The translations under genes and the position numbers were made by a program. The notes beneath the pieces are model-generated. The model ran no database searches, was not told the origin of the DNA, and saw only the letters and a list, made by a program, of their open reading frames with translations. Shown piece after piece: positions 8,918 to 16,816 of a stretch of DNA of 64,000 nt. Every line of letters begins with the position of its first letter. Position 1 is the stretch's first letter. Source of the stretch: Alphaproteobacteria bacterium (lineage in GTDB: Bacteria > Pseudomonadota > Alphaproteobacteria > SHVV01); assembly GCA_016869275.1 (NCBI GenBank), contig VGEO01000001.1, positions 50,969 to 114,968 of the forward strand, read 5' to 3'.

Positions 8918-9322
8918 CTAGTAAGCGATGCACGCGGCGTTGACGATCCCGATCGTGATCGAGGTCGCCGCCATCGTCACCCCGGCGGCGGTGTCGTTGT
9001 CGGCGATCCGCTGCGACACGCCGCCGATCAGGATCGAGGCCAGAAAATAAGCGCCGATCTGCGCCACCAGCGCGACCGCGCTCCAGATCGCCATATCGAG
9101 CATCGAGACGCTGTGCGCGACGGTGCTCGCGAGCGGCAGCGTGAACCCGATCACCGCCCCGCCCAGGCTGGCGGCGGCGGCGCTATTGCCGGTACGGATC
9201 AGATCGAATTCGCGGTGCGGTGTGATCAGGACGTAGACGCCGACGAACACCCCGATCGCGACCAGCGAGGCGAGGAAATAAGCGATGAAATTGGGTAGTC
9301 CCTGCAGCGAGGCGGCGATCAT
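8918..9322 (-). CDS. yjfL: DUF350 membrane protein, YjfL-like
   Basis: A 134-residue integral membrane protein of family DUF350 with about four transmembrane helices (LPNFIAYFLASLVAIGVFVG; a second around residues 45-65; a third around 75-100; a last near 115-132). It is third in a minus-strand trio with a glutathionylspermidine synthase-like protein and a DUF1190 protein, the same three families as E. coli yjfL, yjfC and yjfM. Gap to the synthase-like gene is 4 nt. Biochemical role unknown; the association suggests a membrane partner of the ligase. Confidence 0.85.
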   Translation of the reverse strand: MIAASLQGLPNFIAYFLASLVAIGVFVGVYVLITPHREFDLIRTGNSAAAASLGGAVIGFTLPLASTVAHSVSMLDMAIWSAVALVAQIGAYFLASILIGGVSQRIADNDTAAGVTMAATSITIGIVNAACIAY

Positions 9323-9326
9323 GTCT

Positions 9327-10451
9327 TCACCCGATATAGTGCGGAACGAAGCGGCTGGCGTTGGTGGTGATCTCGTTCGCGTCCTCGCGGATGCCGATGC
9401 CGGCCGCCTGGCTGGCGATGATCCACGAGCCGATCACCGGATAGTTGCCGTCGAACGACGGCAGGCCGGCATAAGCCTGATAGACGAAGCCTTCGGCGCC
9501 GTAGCTGCCGGGCACGCTCTGGACGACAGTGTCGCCGTCGCGCACCTCTACGTTGGCGCCCTCGCGGCCGAAGATCGGCTTGCGCACCGTTCGACCGGCG
9601 ATCGCGCCGGCGTCGAACGCGGTCGGCAGCAGGTTGGGGTGACCCTCGGCCATCTCCCACAGGATCGCGAGGATCGCTTTGTTCGAAAGCACGAGCTTCC
9701 AGGCCGGCTCGATCACCTTGACCGCGCCCGACAAGAGATACGCCCCGAACTCTTCTTGAATGAGCCATTCCCACGGATAGAGCTTGAACAGCACGTCGAT
9801 CGCGCGGCCGCTCAGATCGATGAAATGGCGGCCATCCCAGCCGATTTCCTCGATCGCGATGCGCTCGGTCTTGAGCCCCGCTTGCACCGCGGTGTCGCGC
9901 AAGTACTCAACCGTGCCTTCGTCTTCGCCATGGCCTTTGACGGCCGAGAAATGCACGGTCTGGCGGCCAATGCCGAAGCGGCGCCAAGCGTCGATCAGCT
10001 TCTCGTGGATCGAGTTGAACTGGTCGCGCTCGGGCCAGTGCGCTTCGAGCCAGTCCCACTGCACCACCGCGGCCTCAAACAGCGCGGTCGGGGTGTCGGC
10101 GTTGTACTCGAGGAGCTTGGGCGGATCGCGGCCGTCGTAGCGCAGATCGAACCGGCCGTAGATATTGCGCTCCTGCATCTTCCACGACCGCTCGATCGCG
10201 GCGCGCGCCGGTTCGGGGATCGCCAGCCGGTCGTAGCAGCCTTCGCTCACCACGCGCTCGACCGCGGCGAGGCAGAGTTGCTCGAGCTCGTTGGTCGCGT
10301 CATCGAGCGCGTCGATCTGCGCTTCGCTGAAACGATAGCAGGCGGTTTCGTCCCAGTAGGGCTTGCCGGCGATTGTGTGGAACGAGAAGCCGAGGTCGCG
10401 TTCGACGTGGGCGGCCCAATCGGACCGCGGCGTCATCGGCTCGCGGTGCAC
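9327..10451 (-). CDS. yjfC: Glutathionylspermidine synthase-family ATP-grasp ligase, YjfC-like
   Basis: A 374-residue protein matching the synthetase (ATP-grasp) domain of glutathionylspermidine synthase, without the amidase domain. Features include PYWDETACYRFSE near residue 35, LLEYNADTPTALFEAAVVQW near 115-135, KPIFGREGANVEV near 290 and a C-terminal GIREDANEITTNASRFVPH. Known relatives such as E. coli YjfC are described as putative acid-amine ligases; their real acceptor is not settled. It sits 4 nt from both trio partners, so coexpression is very likely. Start ATG at 10451. Confidence 0.88.
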   Translation of the reverse strand: MHREPMTPRSDWAAHVERDLGFSFHTIAGKPYWDETACYRFSEAQIDALDDATNELEQLCLAAVERVVSEGCYDRLAIPEPARAAIERSWKMQERNIYGRFDLRYDGRDPPKLLEYNADTPTALFEAAVVQWDWLEAHWPERDQFNSIHEKLIDAWRRFGIGRQTVHFSAVKGHGEDEGTVEYLRDTAVQAGLKTERIAIEEIGWDGRHFIDLSGRAIDVLFKLYPWEWLIQEEFGAYLLSGAVKVIEPAWKLVLSNKAILAILWEMAEGHPNLLPTAFDAGAIAGRTVRKPIFGREGANVEVRDGDTVVQSVPGSYGAEGFVYQAYAGLPSFDGNYPVIGSWIIASQAAGIGIREDANEITTNASRFVPHYIG

Positions 10452-10455
10452 GGGC

Positions 10456-10959
10456 TCAGCTGATGCCCGACGAACCGTGCGCAGTGGCGGAGCGGCCGAA
10501 CCCGCCGCGCCGTACGTCGTCGTTCAAGGTCGCGGTCTGGCGGCCGGCGTCGTAGCGGCCCACGGTTTGGCCGCCGTTGCGCCCGCCGGCGGTGAGATTG
10601 TCGGCGCGGTCGCGATAAACCGGCGCGAACCCGCCGCTGCGGCCCATCATGTAGCCCATCATCAACGGCAGGAACATGCTGGTGACGCCGCTCCCGCTCG
10701 CGACTTCACGTTGCTCGCAGTTGCCAGCGCCGAACTCCTGCTCGCATAGCTCCTTACGTCTGAATTGCGGCGCGGTCTGTTCGTGCTCCTTCTTGGCGTC
10801 GGCGAAACTGGTCTCGCACGCCACCCTGCTGAAGGCGGCGCCGCACTCGGACGGATTGCGGAACAAGTGGCTCTCGTCCGACCCGCTCAGGTTGTAGACG
10901 GTGGCGGCGACCGCGGCGGTGCCGAGTAGCGCCAGGGTCACGACTTGAGACTTGCGCAT
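10456..10959 (-). CDS. yjfM: DUF1190 protein, YjfM-like
   Basis: A 167-residue protein with an N-terminal hydrophobic segment (residues 5-22), then a Cys-rich region (SECGAAFSRVAC, RRKELCEQEFGAGNCEQ), a short hydrophobic stretch MFLPLMMGYMMGRSGG, and a low-complexity Gly/Arg/Ser tail. This is the layout of DUF1190 (E. coli YjfM). It was started at the ATG at 10959 because that places the hydrophobic segment at the N-terminus; a longer reading to 11064 adds a non-homologous leader. It heads the trio. The Cys pairs could form disulfides if the body is periplasmic; function unknown. Confidence 0.82.
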   Translation of the reverse strand: MRKSQVVTLALLGTAAVAATVYNLSGSDESHLFRNPSECGAAFSRVACETSFADAKKEHEQTAPQFRRKELCEQEFGAGNCEQREVASGSGVTSMFLPLMMGYMMGRSGGFAPVYRDRADNLTAGGRNGGQTVGRYDAGRQTATLNDDVRRGGFGRSATAHGSSGIS

Positions 10960-11125
10960 CGCTCGGGGCTCCCGGTGTTCAGAATGACTTGGTCTTCCAT
11001 AGATAGCGTCACTGCGCCCAAAAACCAAGTCGCGCAGACGCGTTCCGGAACCGCACTTGAACATCCCGCTGAAGAATTCGGCGCAAGGTGTTTAAATCCT
11101 GACACTATTTGGTTAGGGGGTTGTC
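10960..11125. promoter_or_regulatory. Divergent intergenic region with an inverted repeat
   Basis: This 166-nt region separates the minus-strand yjfM-like gene from the transhydrogenase and is richer in A/T than its surroundings. ACTTGGT (10987-10993) and ACCAAGT (11024-11030) form a 7-bp inverted repeat with a 30-nt spacer. AGGGGG at 11115-11120 is the ribosome site of the transhydrogenase. Promoters in both directions are expected here, but no convincing -35/-10 pair could be assigned by eye. Confidence 0.4.
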
Positions 11126-12532
11126 ATTACTACCTACGACTATGATCTCGTCGTGATCGGTTCGGGGCCGGGCGGTCAACGCGCAGCGATTCAGGCGGCC
11201 AAACTCGGCAAGAACGTCCTGGTGGTCGAGCGCAAGGCGGTGGTCGGCGGCGTCTGCGTCAACACCGGCACAATCCCCAGCAAGACGATGCGCGAAGCGG
11301 CGCTGCACCTCTCGGGCTTTCGCGAGCGCAGCATTTACGGCGCGTCCTACTCGGTCAAGAAGCACATCACGATGACCGACTTGCTTTACCGCGCCGAGAA
11401 CGTCATTAAGCACGAGCTCGACGTGATCCGCCATCAGCTCCAGCGCAACGGCGTCGAAATGATCGAGGCCGAAGCGAGCTTCGCCGATCCGCACACCTTG
11501 CGGCTCGCCGAAGTGCAGCGGAAAAAGGTGCGCGATATCTCATCCTCCAAGGTGGTGATCGCCGTCGGAACCTCGACCAGTCTCGATCCCTCGATCCCGT
11601 TCGACGGCCAGCGCATCTCCACCAGCGACGACATCCTCGATCTCAAGGAGCTGCCGCGCACCCTCGCCGTGGTCGGCGCCGGCGTGATCGGCTGCGAATA
11701 CGCGACGATCTTCGCCGCCCTCGGCGTGCGCGTGACACTTGTCGACAAGCGCCCGCGGCTGCTCGAGTTCGTCGACAACGAGATCGTCGAAGCGCTGATC
11801 TATCAGATGCGCCGACAACGCGTCACGCTGCGGCTCGGCGAGGAAGTGAGCGGCCTCGAAATCAACACCGACGCCAAGAACGGCGAGCAGGTCAGCATCA
11901 ACCTCAAGAGCGGCAAGCACATTACCGCGCAGAGGGCGCTCTACAGCATCGGCCGCAGCGGCGCGACCGAAAAGCTCGGTCTCGACCACGCCACACTCAC
12001 GGCCGATTCGCGCGGTCGCATCAAGGTCAACGAGTTCTTCCAGACCGAGGTGCCCAACATCTACGCGGTCGGCGACGTGATCGGCTTCCCGAGCCTCGCC
12101 TCGGCGTCGATGGAGCAAGGGCGGCTCGCCGCGTGCCATGCCTTCGGCGTCGCTGCCGAGAGCGTGCCCGAGCTGGTTCCCTACGGCATCTATACGATCC
12201 CGGAAATCTCGACGGTCGGGCAATCCGAGGAGCAGCTCACCGCCGCCGGCACGCCCTACGAGGTCGGCAAGGCCGCCTACCGCGAGATCGCGCGCGGCCA
12301 GATCATCGGCGACCAGATCGGCCTCTTGAAGCTCCTATTCGAACCGAAGACGCACAAGCTCTTGGGCGTCCACATTATCGGCGAAGGGGCGAGCGAACTG
12401 ATCCACGTCGGCCAGGCGGTGATGGCGCTCGGCGTGCCGATCGAGTACTTCGTCAACACCGTCTTCAACTATCCGACGCTCGCCGAGTGCTACAAGACCG
12501 CGGCGTTCGACGGCATCAACCGGCTGGGCTGA
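11126..12532 (+). CDS. sthA: Soluble pyridine nucleotide transhydrogenase (probable ATT start)
   Basis: A flavoprotein that moves hydride between NADPH and NAD+ in the cytoplasm. From ATT at 11126 it has 468 residues, close to the 466 of E. coli SthA. The FAD fold begins YDYDLVVIGSGPGG. The active-site segment is GVCVNTGTIPSKT: the first Cys (C44) is kept but the second is Thr, so no redox disulfide exists, as expected for SthA rather than lipoamide dehydrogenase. The NAD fold is AVVGAGVIGCEYATIFAALG near residue 180, and YAVGDVIGFPSLAS follows near 315. The nearest GTG (11153) would delete the first beta strand of the FAD fold, whereas AGGGGG stands 5 nt before the ATT. No ATG, GTG or TTG lies in frame between the upstream stop (11114-11116) and 11153. 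It converges on pncA with a 17-bp overlap. Confidence 0.88.
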   Translation: MTTYDYDLVVIGSGPGGQRAAIQAAKLGKNVLVVERKAVVGGVCVNTGTIPSKTMREAALHLSGFRERSIYGASYSVKKHITMTDLLYRAENVIKHELDVIRHQLQRNGVEMIEAEASFADPHTLRLAEVQRKKVRDISSSKVVIAVGTSTSLDPSIPFDGQRISTSDDILDLKELPRTLAVVGAGVIGCEYATIFAALGVRVTLVDKRPRLLEFVDNEIVEALIYQMRRQRVTLRLGEEVSGLEINTDAKNGEQVSINLKSGKHITAQRALYSIGRSGATEKLGLDHATLTADSRGRIKVNEFFQTEVPNIYAVGDVIGFPSLASASMEQGRLAACHAFGVAAESVPELVPYGIYTIPEISTVGQSEEQLTAAGTPYEVGKAAYREIARGQIIGDQIGLLKLLFEPKTHKLLGVHIIGEGASELIHVGQAVMALGVPIEYFVNTVFNYPTLAECYKTAAFDGINRLG

Positions 12533-13163
12533 GCACACTTGCGCGCGCGAGCGCGACGCCGCTCGCGTACATGTCGTCGAGCGCCCGCGCGCGCGACCCG
12601 GCAAGGTCGATCGCCCGGCACGCGTCTTCGATGACCGCGGTCTCGAACCCCAGCCGGCGCGCGTCGATCGCCGAGTATGCGACGCAATAGTCGAGCGCGA
12701 GGCCGCACAGGACCACCCGTGTCAAGCCACGCTCGCGAAGGTAGCCGGCGAGCCCGGTCGGGGTGCGGCGGTCGTTTTCGAAAAACGCCGAATAGGAATC
12801 GATCTCGGCGCGGAAGCCCTTGCGCAAGACCAGCTCCGCGTGCGGCAGCGCGAGGCCCGGGTGAACGGCCGCGCCGGCACTCTCCTGGACGCAGTGGTCG
12901 GGCCACAGCACCTGTGGGCCGTAAGCCACCTCGATTGTGTCGTAAGGGCGGCGACCGGGGTAGCTGCTCGCGAACGAGCGATGACCGGCCGGATGCCAAT
13001 CTTGAGTAAGGATCCCGTGGCGAAACGCGGCCCCCAACCGGTTGATGACGGGAACGACGGCATCGCCTTCGGGCACCGCCAGCGCGCCGCCCGGGCAGAA
13101 ATCGACCTGAACGTCGATGGCGATCAAGACGTCGCGGTCGGGGTCGACGACGACCCGGGTCAT
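12516..13163 (-). CDS. pncA: Nicotinamidase
   Basis: A 215-residue cysteine hydrolase that converts nicotinamide to nicotinate in NAD salvage. Catalytic residues are visible: Asp17 in AIDVQVDFCPGGALAV, Lys115 in LVLRKGF and Cys160 in GLALDYCVAYSA. Metal ligands sit in TQDWHPAGH (D55, H57) and WPDHCV (H90). The ATG at 13163 overlaps the stop of pncB by 4 nt, so nicotinamide deamidation and nicotinate phosphoribosylation are coupled. A longer upstream reading in the same frame only shadows pncB. Length is normal. Confidence 0.93.
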   Translation of the reverse strand: MTRVVVDPDRDVLIAIDVQVDFCPGGALAVPEGDAVVPVINRLGAAFRHGILTQDWHPAGHRSFASSYPGRRPYDTIEVAYGPQVLWPDHCVQESAGAAVHPGLALPHAELVLRKGFRAEIDSYSAFFENDRRTPTGLAGYLRERGLTRVVLCGLALDYCVAYSAIDARRLGFETAVIEDACRAIDLAGSRARALDDMYASGVALARASVLSPAG

Positions 13164-14506
13164 GGCGGCCCCGCAGCGAGCCGGCGGTCGCACGCCGCGG
13201 CGAGGCGACGCAGCGCCGGCGCGATCGCGACCGGATACGGCGCCGGTTCGAGCCGGGTGAGGGCGGCCGGCAGTCGCCCGAGCTCGCGCGCGGCGTGGGC
13301 GCGCGCTCGAGCGAGCGACGCGAACCCTGCCACGCGACGGCCGGCCCGCATCGCCGGCTCGAGCAGCGTCGTGCCCGGCTGCGGATCGTCGGCGTGGCTC
13401 ACGATATCGCCCGCCATCCGCCCGTCGGCATCGTAGCGCCGCCACACCTGTTTGCGACCGGGCCAGGTCGCCTTGCCCTCGGAGCGTTTGCGACGCGCGA
13501 TCCCGGCATACTCCTGGAGCTTGTAGGCACAGTCGAGCGCGGGCGCGTCCGACGAAGTGACGAGGCTGGTGCCGACGCCATAGCCCGCGATAGGCGCACC
13601 GCGCCGTTCGAGGGCGAAGATCCGATCCTCGTCGATCCCTCCGCTCGCGAAAATCGTGACGTCGTCGAGGCCGCCCTCATCGAGAATGCGGCGGACCTTG
13701 AACGCGTGATCGGCGAGATCGCCGCTGTCCAGCCGGACACCCTGGATCGCGATGCCCTCGCGCCGGACCTTGGGCGCCAGCCGCACCACGGTCGCCGCCG
13801 CACGCTCGGTGTCGTAGGTATCGATCAGGAGCACGAGCCCCTCCGGCCGCGCCCGTGCGAAATCGACGAACGCGGCTTCCTCGTCATCATGCGCCTGGAC
13901 GAACGAGTGAGCCATGGTGCCGTAGACCGGAATGTCGAACGTCGGCGCCGCCAGCGTGGTCGCCGTCCCGGCGAAACCGGCGAGATAGCTCGCCCGCGCC
14001 GCCAACAGCCCGGCCTCGGCGCCGTGGGCGCGGCGGAGGCCGAAATCGATCAGCCGCTTGCCCGGCGCCGCCAACACCATGCGCGCCGCTTTCGACGCGA
14101 TCACGGTCTGGAAGTGAGCGAGATTGATGAGCCGGGTTTCGATCAGCTGCGCTTGGGCGAGCGGCGCGACCACGCGGACGATCGGCTCATCGGCGAAGAA
14201 CACCGTCCCTTCCGGCATCGCCTCGACGTCGCCGGTGAAACGGAAGGCTGCCAGGCGCTCGAGAAACACCGCGGAAAAACGGCCCGAGTGTTGGAGATAG
14301 TCGAGATCGGCGGGACCGAAACGCGCCGCCTCGAGGAACGCGACGATCTGTTCCAACCCGGCCGCCATCAGGAAGCTGCGGCGCGGCGGCAACTTGCGGA
14401 CGAAGAACTCGAACACGGCGGTACCGGTCAGGCCGTTCGCTTCGTAGGCCTGCATCATGTTCAGCTGATAGAGGTCGGTGAGGAGAAGGCTTTCCGCGGC
14501 CACCAT
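13160..14506 (-). CDS. pncB: Nicotinate phosphoribosyltransferase
   Basis: A 448-residue enzyme that makes nicotinate mononucleotide from nicotinate and PRPP. Typical segments are LLTDLYQLNMMQAYEANG at the N-terminus, FFVRKLPPRRSFLMAAGLEQ, RRAHGAEAGLLAARASYLAG near residue 160, GTMAHSFVQAHDDEEAAF, and GVRLDSGDLADHAFKVR. The ATG at 14506 was preferred to a TTG at 14554 because it starts just before the conserved MVAAESLLLTDLYQ region and avoids overlap with pobA. It overlaps pncA by ATGA. Confidence 0.93.
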   Translation of the reverse strand: MVAAESLLLTDLYQLNMMQAYEANGLTGTAVFEFFVRKLPPRRSFLMAAGLEQIVAFLEAARFGPADLDYLQHSGRFSAVFLERLAAFRFTGDVEAMPEGTVFFADEPIVRVVAPLAQAQLIETRLINLAHFQTVIASKAARMVLAAPGKRLIDFGLRRAHGAEAGLLAARASYLAGFAGTATTLAAPTFDIPVYGTMAHSFVQAHDDEEAAFVDFARARPEGLVLLIDTYDTERAAATVVRLAPKVRREGIAIQGVRLDSGDLADHAFKVRRILDEGGLDDVTIFASGGIDEDRIFALERRGAPIAGYGVGTSLVTSSDAPALDCAYKLQEYAGIARRKRSEGKATWPGRKQVWRRYDADGRMAGDIVSHADDPQPGTTLLEPAMRAGRRVAGFASLARARAHAARELGRLPAALTRLEPAPYPVAIAPALRRLAAACDRRLAAGPP

Positions 14507-14550
14507 CGCGAAAGTCGAGCCCGGCCCGATACCGACCGCCTTAAACCCGA

Positions 14551-15753
14551 TCAAACCTCGGGCAGCGGGAACCCGACGTAATTCTCGGCCAACGTCGTCG
14601 CCGCCGCCGCCGACCGCGTCACGTAGTCGAGTTCGGCCAACTGCAGTTTGTACGCGAACCCGCTATCGCCGTCCTCGAAACGGTGCAACAGCCCGGTCAT
14701 CCACGACGAAAAGCGCTGCGCCCGCCATACCCGCTCGAGGCAGGTCGCGGAATAGCGCTCCAACGGCGCTGGGTCGCCGGCACCGAAAAAGGCCACGAGC
14801 GCGCGCGCCAATACGCAGACATCGGCGACCGCGAGATTCAGGCCTTTGGCGCCGGTCGCCGGCACGATATGGGCGGCGTCGCCGGCCAAGTAGAGACGGC
14901 CGTACTGCATGGGCTCGACCACGAAGCTGCGCATCCCCGCGATCACCTTTTCCAGCACCGGTCCCTCGTTGACCTGCCACGGCCCCGCGATCGCCGAGCG
15001 GGTGCGAAGCTCGGCCCACACCCGATTGTCGGGCCAGTCGGCGACCGCGTCGGTCGGGCTGCACTGAACGTAGAGCCGGCTCAACGCGGGCGAGCGCATG
15101 CTGTGGAGCGCGAAGCCGCGCTCGTGATTGACGTATACGAGTTCGGCCGCGGTCGGCGGGGCCTCTGCCAGGATGCCGAGCCACGCGAACGGGAACCCGC
15201 GCTCGAACACCCGCAACCGGCCGCGCGGGATCGCGCCACGGCAGATGCCGTGGAAGCCGTCGCATCCGGCGATGATGTCGGCGGCGAGCGTTCGCTCGAC
15301 CCCGCCGTGGCGGAGGCGGACCGCCGGCCGCTCGCTGTCGAGATTCTCGAGCCCGACCGCTTCGGCCTCGAACAGGATGCGACCGCTGCCGGCAAGGCGC
15401 GCGGCGATCAGGTCTTTCACCACTTCCTGTTGGCCGTAGACCGTGATCGCACGGCCGCCGGTCAAGCCATGCAAGTCGATACGGTGGCTGCGCCGGTCGA
15501 AGCGAAGTTCGATGCCGCCGTGGCGCTGGCCCTCGCGTTGCATGCGCGCGCCGGCGCCGAGGTCGACCAGAAGATCGGCGGTCCCTTGTTCAAGGACGCC
15601 GGCGCGGATGCGGCCCTCGACGTAGGCGCGGCTCTCGGCTTCGAGCACGACCGACTCGATGCCGTGCCGGGCCAGGAGCTGCGCCAGCACCAGCCCAGCC
15701 GGGCCGGCGCCGACGATGGCGACCTGGGTGCGTTGCGGAACCGGATCGGGCAT
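14551..15753 (-). CDS. pobA: 4-hydroxybenzoate 3-monooxygenase
   Basis: A 400-residue FAD monooxygenase that turns 4-hydroxybenzoate into protocatechuate using NADPH and oxygen. The sequence has the GXGXXG fold VAIVGAGPAGLVLAQLLARH, the RIRAGVLEQGT segment that follows the first FAD contact, the DG motif AGCDGFHGICRGAIP and the GD motif LYLAGDAAHIVPATGAKGLN. Length and order match PobA. It runs ahead of pncB on the same strand with a 44-nt gap. No protocatechuate ring-cleavage genes of the PcaGH or LigAB type lie in the window. No pobR-like regulator is adjacent. Confidence 0.93.
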   Translation of the reverse strand: MPDPVPQRTQVAIVGAGPAGLVLAQLLARHGIESVVLEAESRAYVEGRIRAGVLEQGTADLLVDLGAGARMQREGQRHGGIELRFDRRSHRIDLHGLTGGRAITVYGQQEVVKDLIAARLAGSGRILFEAEAVGLENLDSERPAVRLRHGGVERTLAADIIAGCDGFHGICRGAIPRGRLRVFERGFPFAWLGILAEAPPTAAELVYVNHERGFALHSMRSPALSRLYVQCSPTDAVADWPDNRVWAELRTRSAIAGPWQVNEGPVLEKVIAGMRSFVVEPMQYGRLYLAGDAAHIVPATGAKGLNLAVADVCVLARALVAFFGAGDPAPLERYSATCLERVWRAQRFSSWMTGLLHRFEDGDSGFAYKLQLAELDYVTRSAAAATTLAENYVGFPLPEV

Positions 15754-15856
15754 GGGCGGGCTTCGTATGCCGGAAGTATGCCCTAACCCGCGGGTGCCGT
15801 GCGCCGCGAACGGCCGCTTCGTGTTAAGTTCGGATCGAGCAGGGAGCGTTCATCCG

Positions 15857-16816
15857 ATGACGATCACCGGCATCGATGCCGTGACCTACGGCGTCAACGA
15901 CCTCGCCAAGGCGAGCGCCTTTTTCGCCGATTTCGGCCTCCGCCTGCGCGCGCGCGGCGCGGCACGCGTCGTGTTCACGACCGCGAACGGCGCCGAAGTC
16001 GTGCTGCGGCCGCGGACGGCGCGCGACCTGCCGCCGGCCTTCGAGCGCAAGCCGACGTTGCGAACGCTCACCCTCGGCGTCGACAGCAAGAGCGATCTCC
16101 GCGCCATTGCGCGCGAGCTCGGCCGCGACCGCGATATCGCCATCGACCGCGACGGCACGCTTCATGCGCTCGACGATCACGGCGTCCCGTTGGCGTTTCG
16201 GGTGAGCCGCCGCCGCGCCGTCAAGAACGGCGGCACCGCGGTCAACGCCCCCGGCGCGGTCCAGCGCATCGATCGCCGCGCGACCTATTACGAGCGCGCG
16301 GTTCCGCGTTCGATCGGCCACGTCGTGCTCGCGGTGCCGGACCGCGACCGGGCGCGCCGGTTCTATGAGCGCCGCCTCGGGTTCCAGGTGTCCGACTTCT
16401 ACCGCGGCCGCGGCGTTTTCATGCGGAGCGGTAAGCTCACCGGCCACCACACGCTCTTCTTCCTCGAAAGCGCCGACGCCAAGGTGCGCCTCAACCACGT
16501 CGCCTACAGCGTCCGCGACATCCACGAGCTGTTCGCCGGCGGCCTTTATATGAGCGGCCGCGGTTGGAAGACCGCGATCGGCCCGGGCCGCCACCGGATC
16601 TCGTCGGCTTACTTTTGGTACCTCGCCAATCCGGCCGGCGGCTTGGCCGAATATTATTGGGACGAGGATTTCGCGACCGCCAGGTGGCGGCCGAAAACCT
16701 GGGACCCGGCCCCGACCACGTTTGCCGAATGGGTGCTGGGGAAAGGCCTGCCGCGCTCGAAGGCGCTGCCGCCGACGCGCGAGAAACGGGACGCCAAACC
16801 GAAGACCCGCGCATGA
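15857..16816 (+). CDS. Two-domain VOC (type I extradiol-like) dioxygenase
   Basis: A 319-residue protein with two vicinal-oxygen-chelate modules (about 1-118 and 150-275), the layout of type I extradiol ring-cleavage dioxygenases. In the second module the metal triad appears complete: His155 (SIGHVVLAV), His214 (RLNHVAYSV) and Glu265 (GLAEYYWDED). The first module lacks these ligands, as usual. AGGGAG lies 10 nt before the ATG. The stop overlaps the next ATG by 4 nt. The catechol-like substrate is unknown; position beside pobA and the Rieske dioxygenase genes fits an aromatic pathway, but a non-aromatic VOC enzyme is possible. Confidence 0.8.
   Translation: MTITGIDAVTYGVNDLAKASAFFADFGLRLRARGAARVVFTTANGAEVVLRPRTARDLPPAFERKPTLRTLTLGVDSKSDLRAIARELGRDRDIAIDRDGTLHALDDHGVPLAFRVSRRRAVKNGGTAVNAPGAVQRIDRRATYYERAVPRSIGHVVLAVPDRDRARRFYERRLGFQVSDFYRGRGVFMRSGKLTGHHTLFFLESADAKVRLNHVAYSVRDIHELFAGGLYMSGRGWKTAIGPGRHRISSAYFWYLANPAGGLAEYYWDEDFATARWRPKTWDPAPTTFAEWVLGKGLPRSKALPPTREKRDAKPKTRA

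Noticed and set aside
11153..12532. Transhydrogenase starting at GTG 11153
   Set aside because: It would remove the first strand of the FAD-binding fold (YDYDLV) and has no ribosome site at proper spacing; the upstream ATT fits both.
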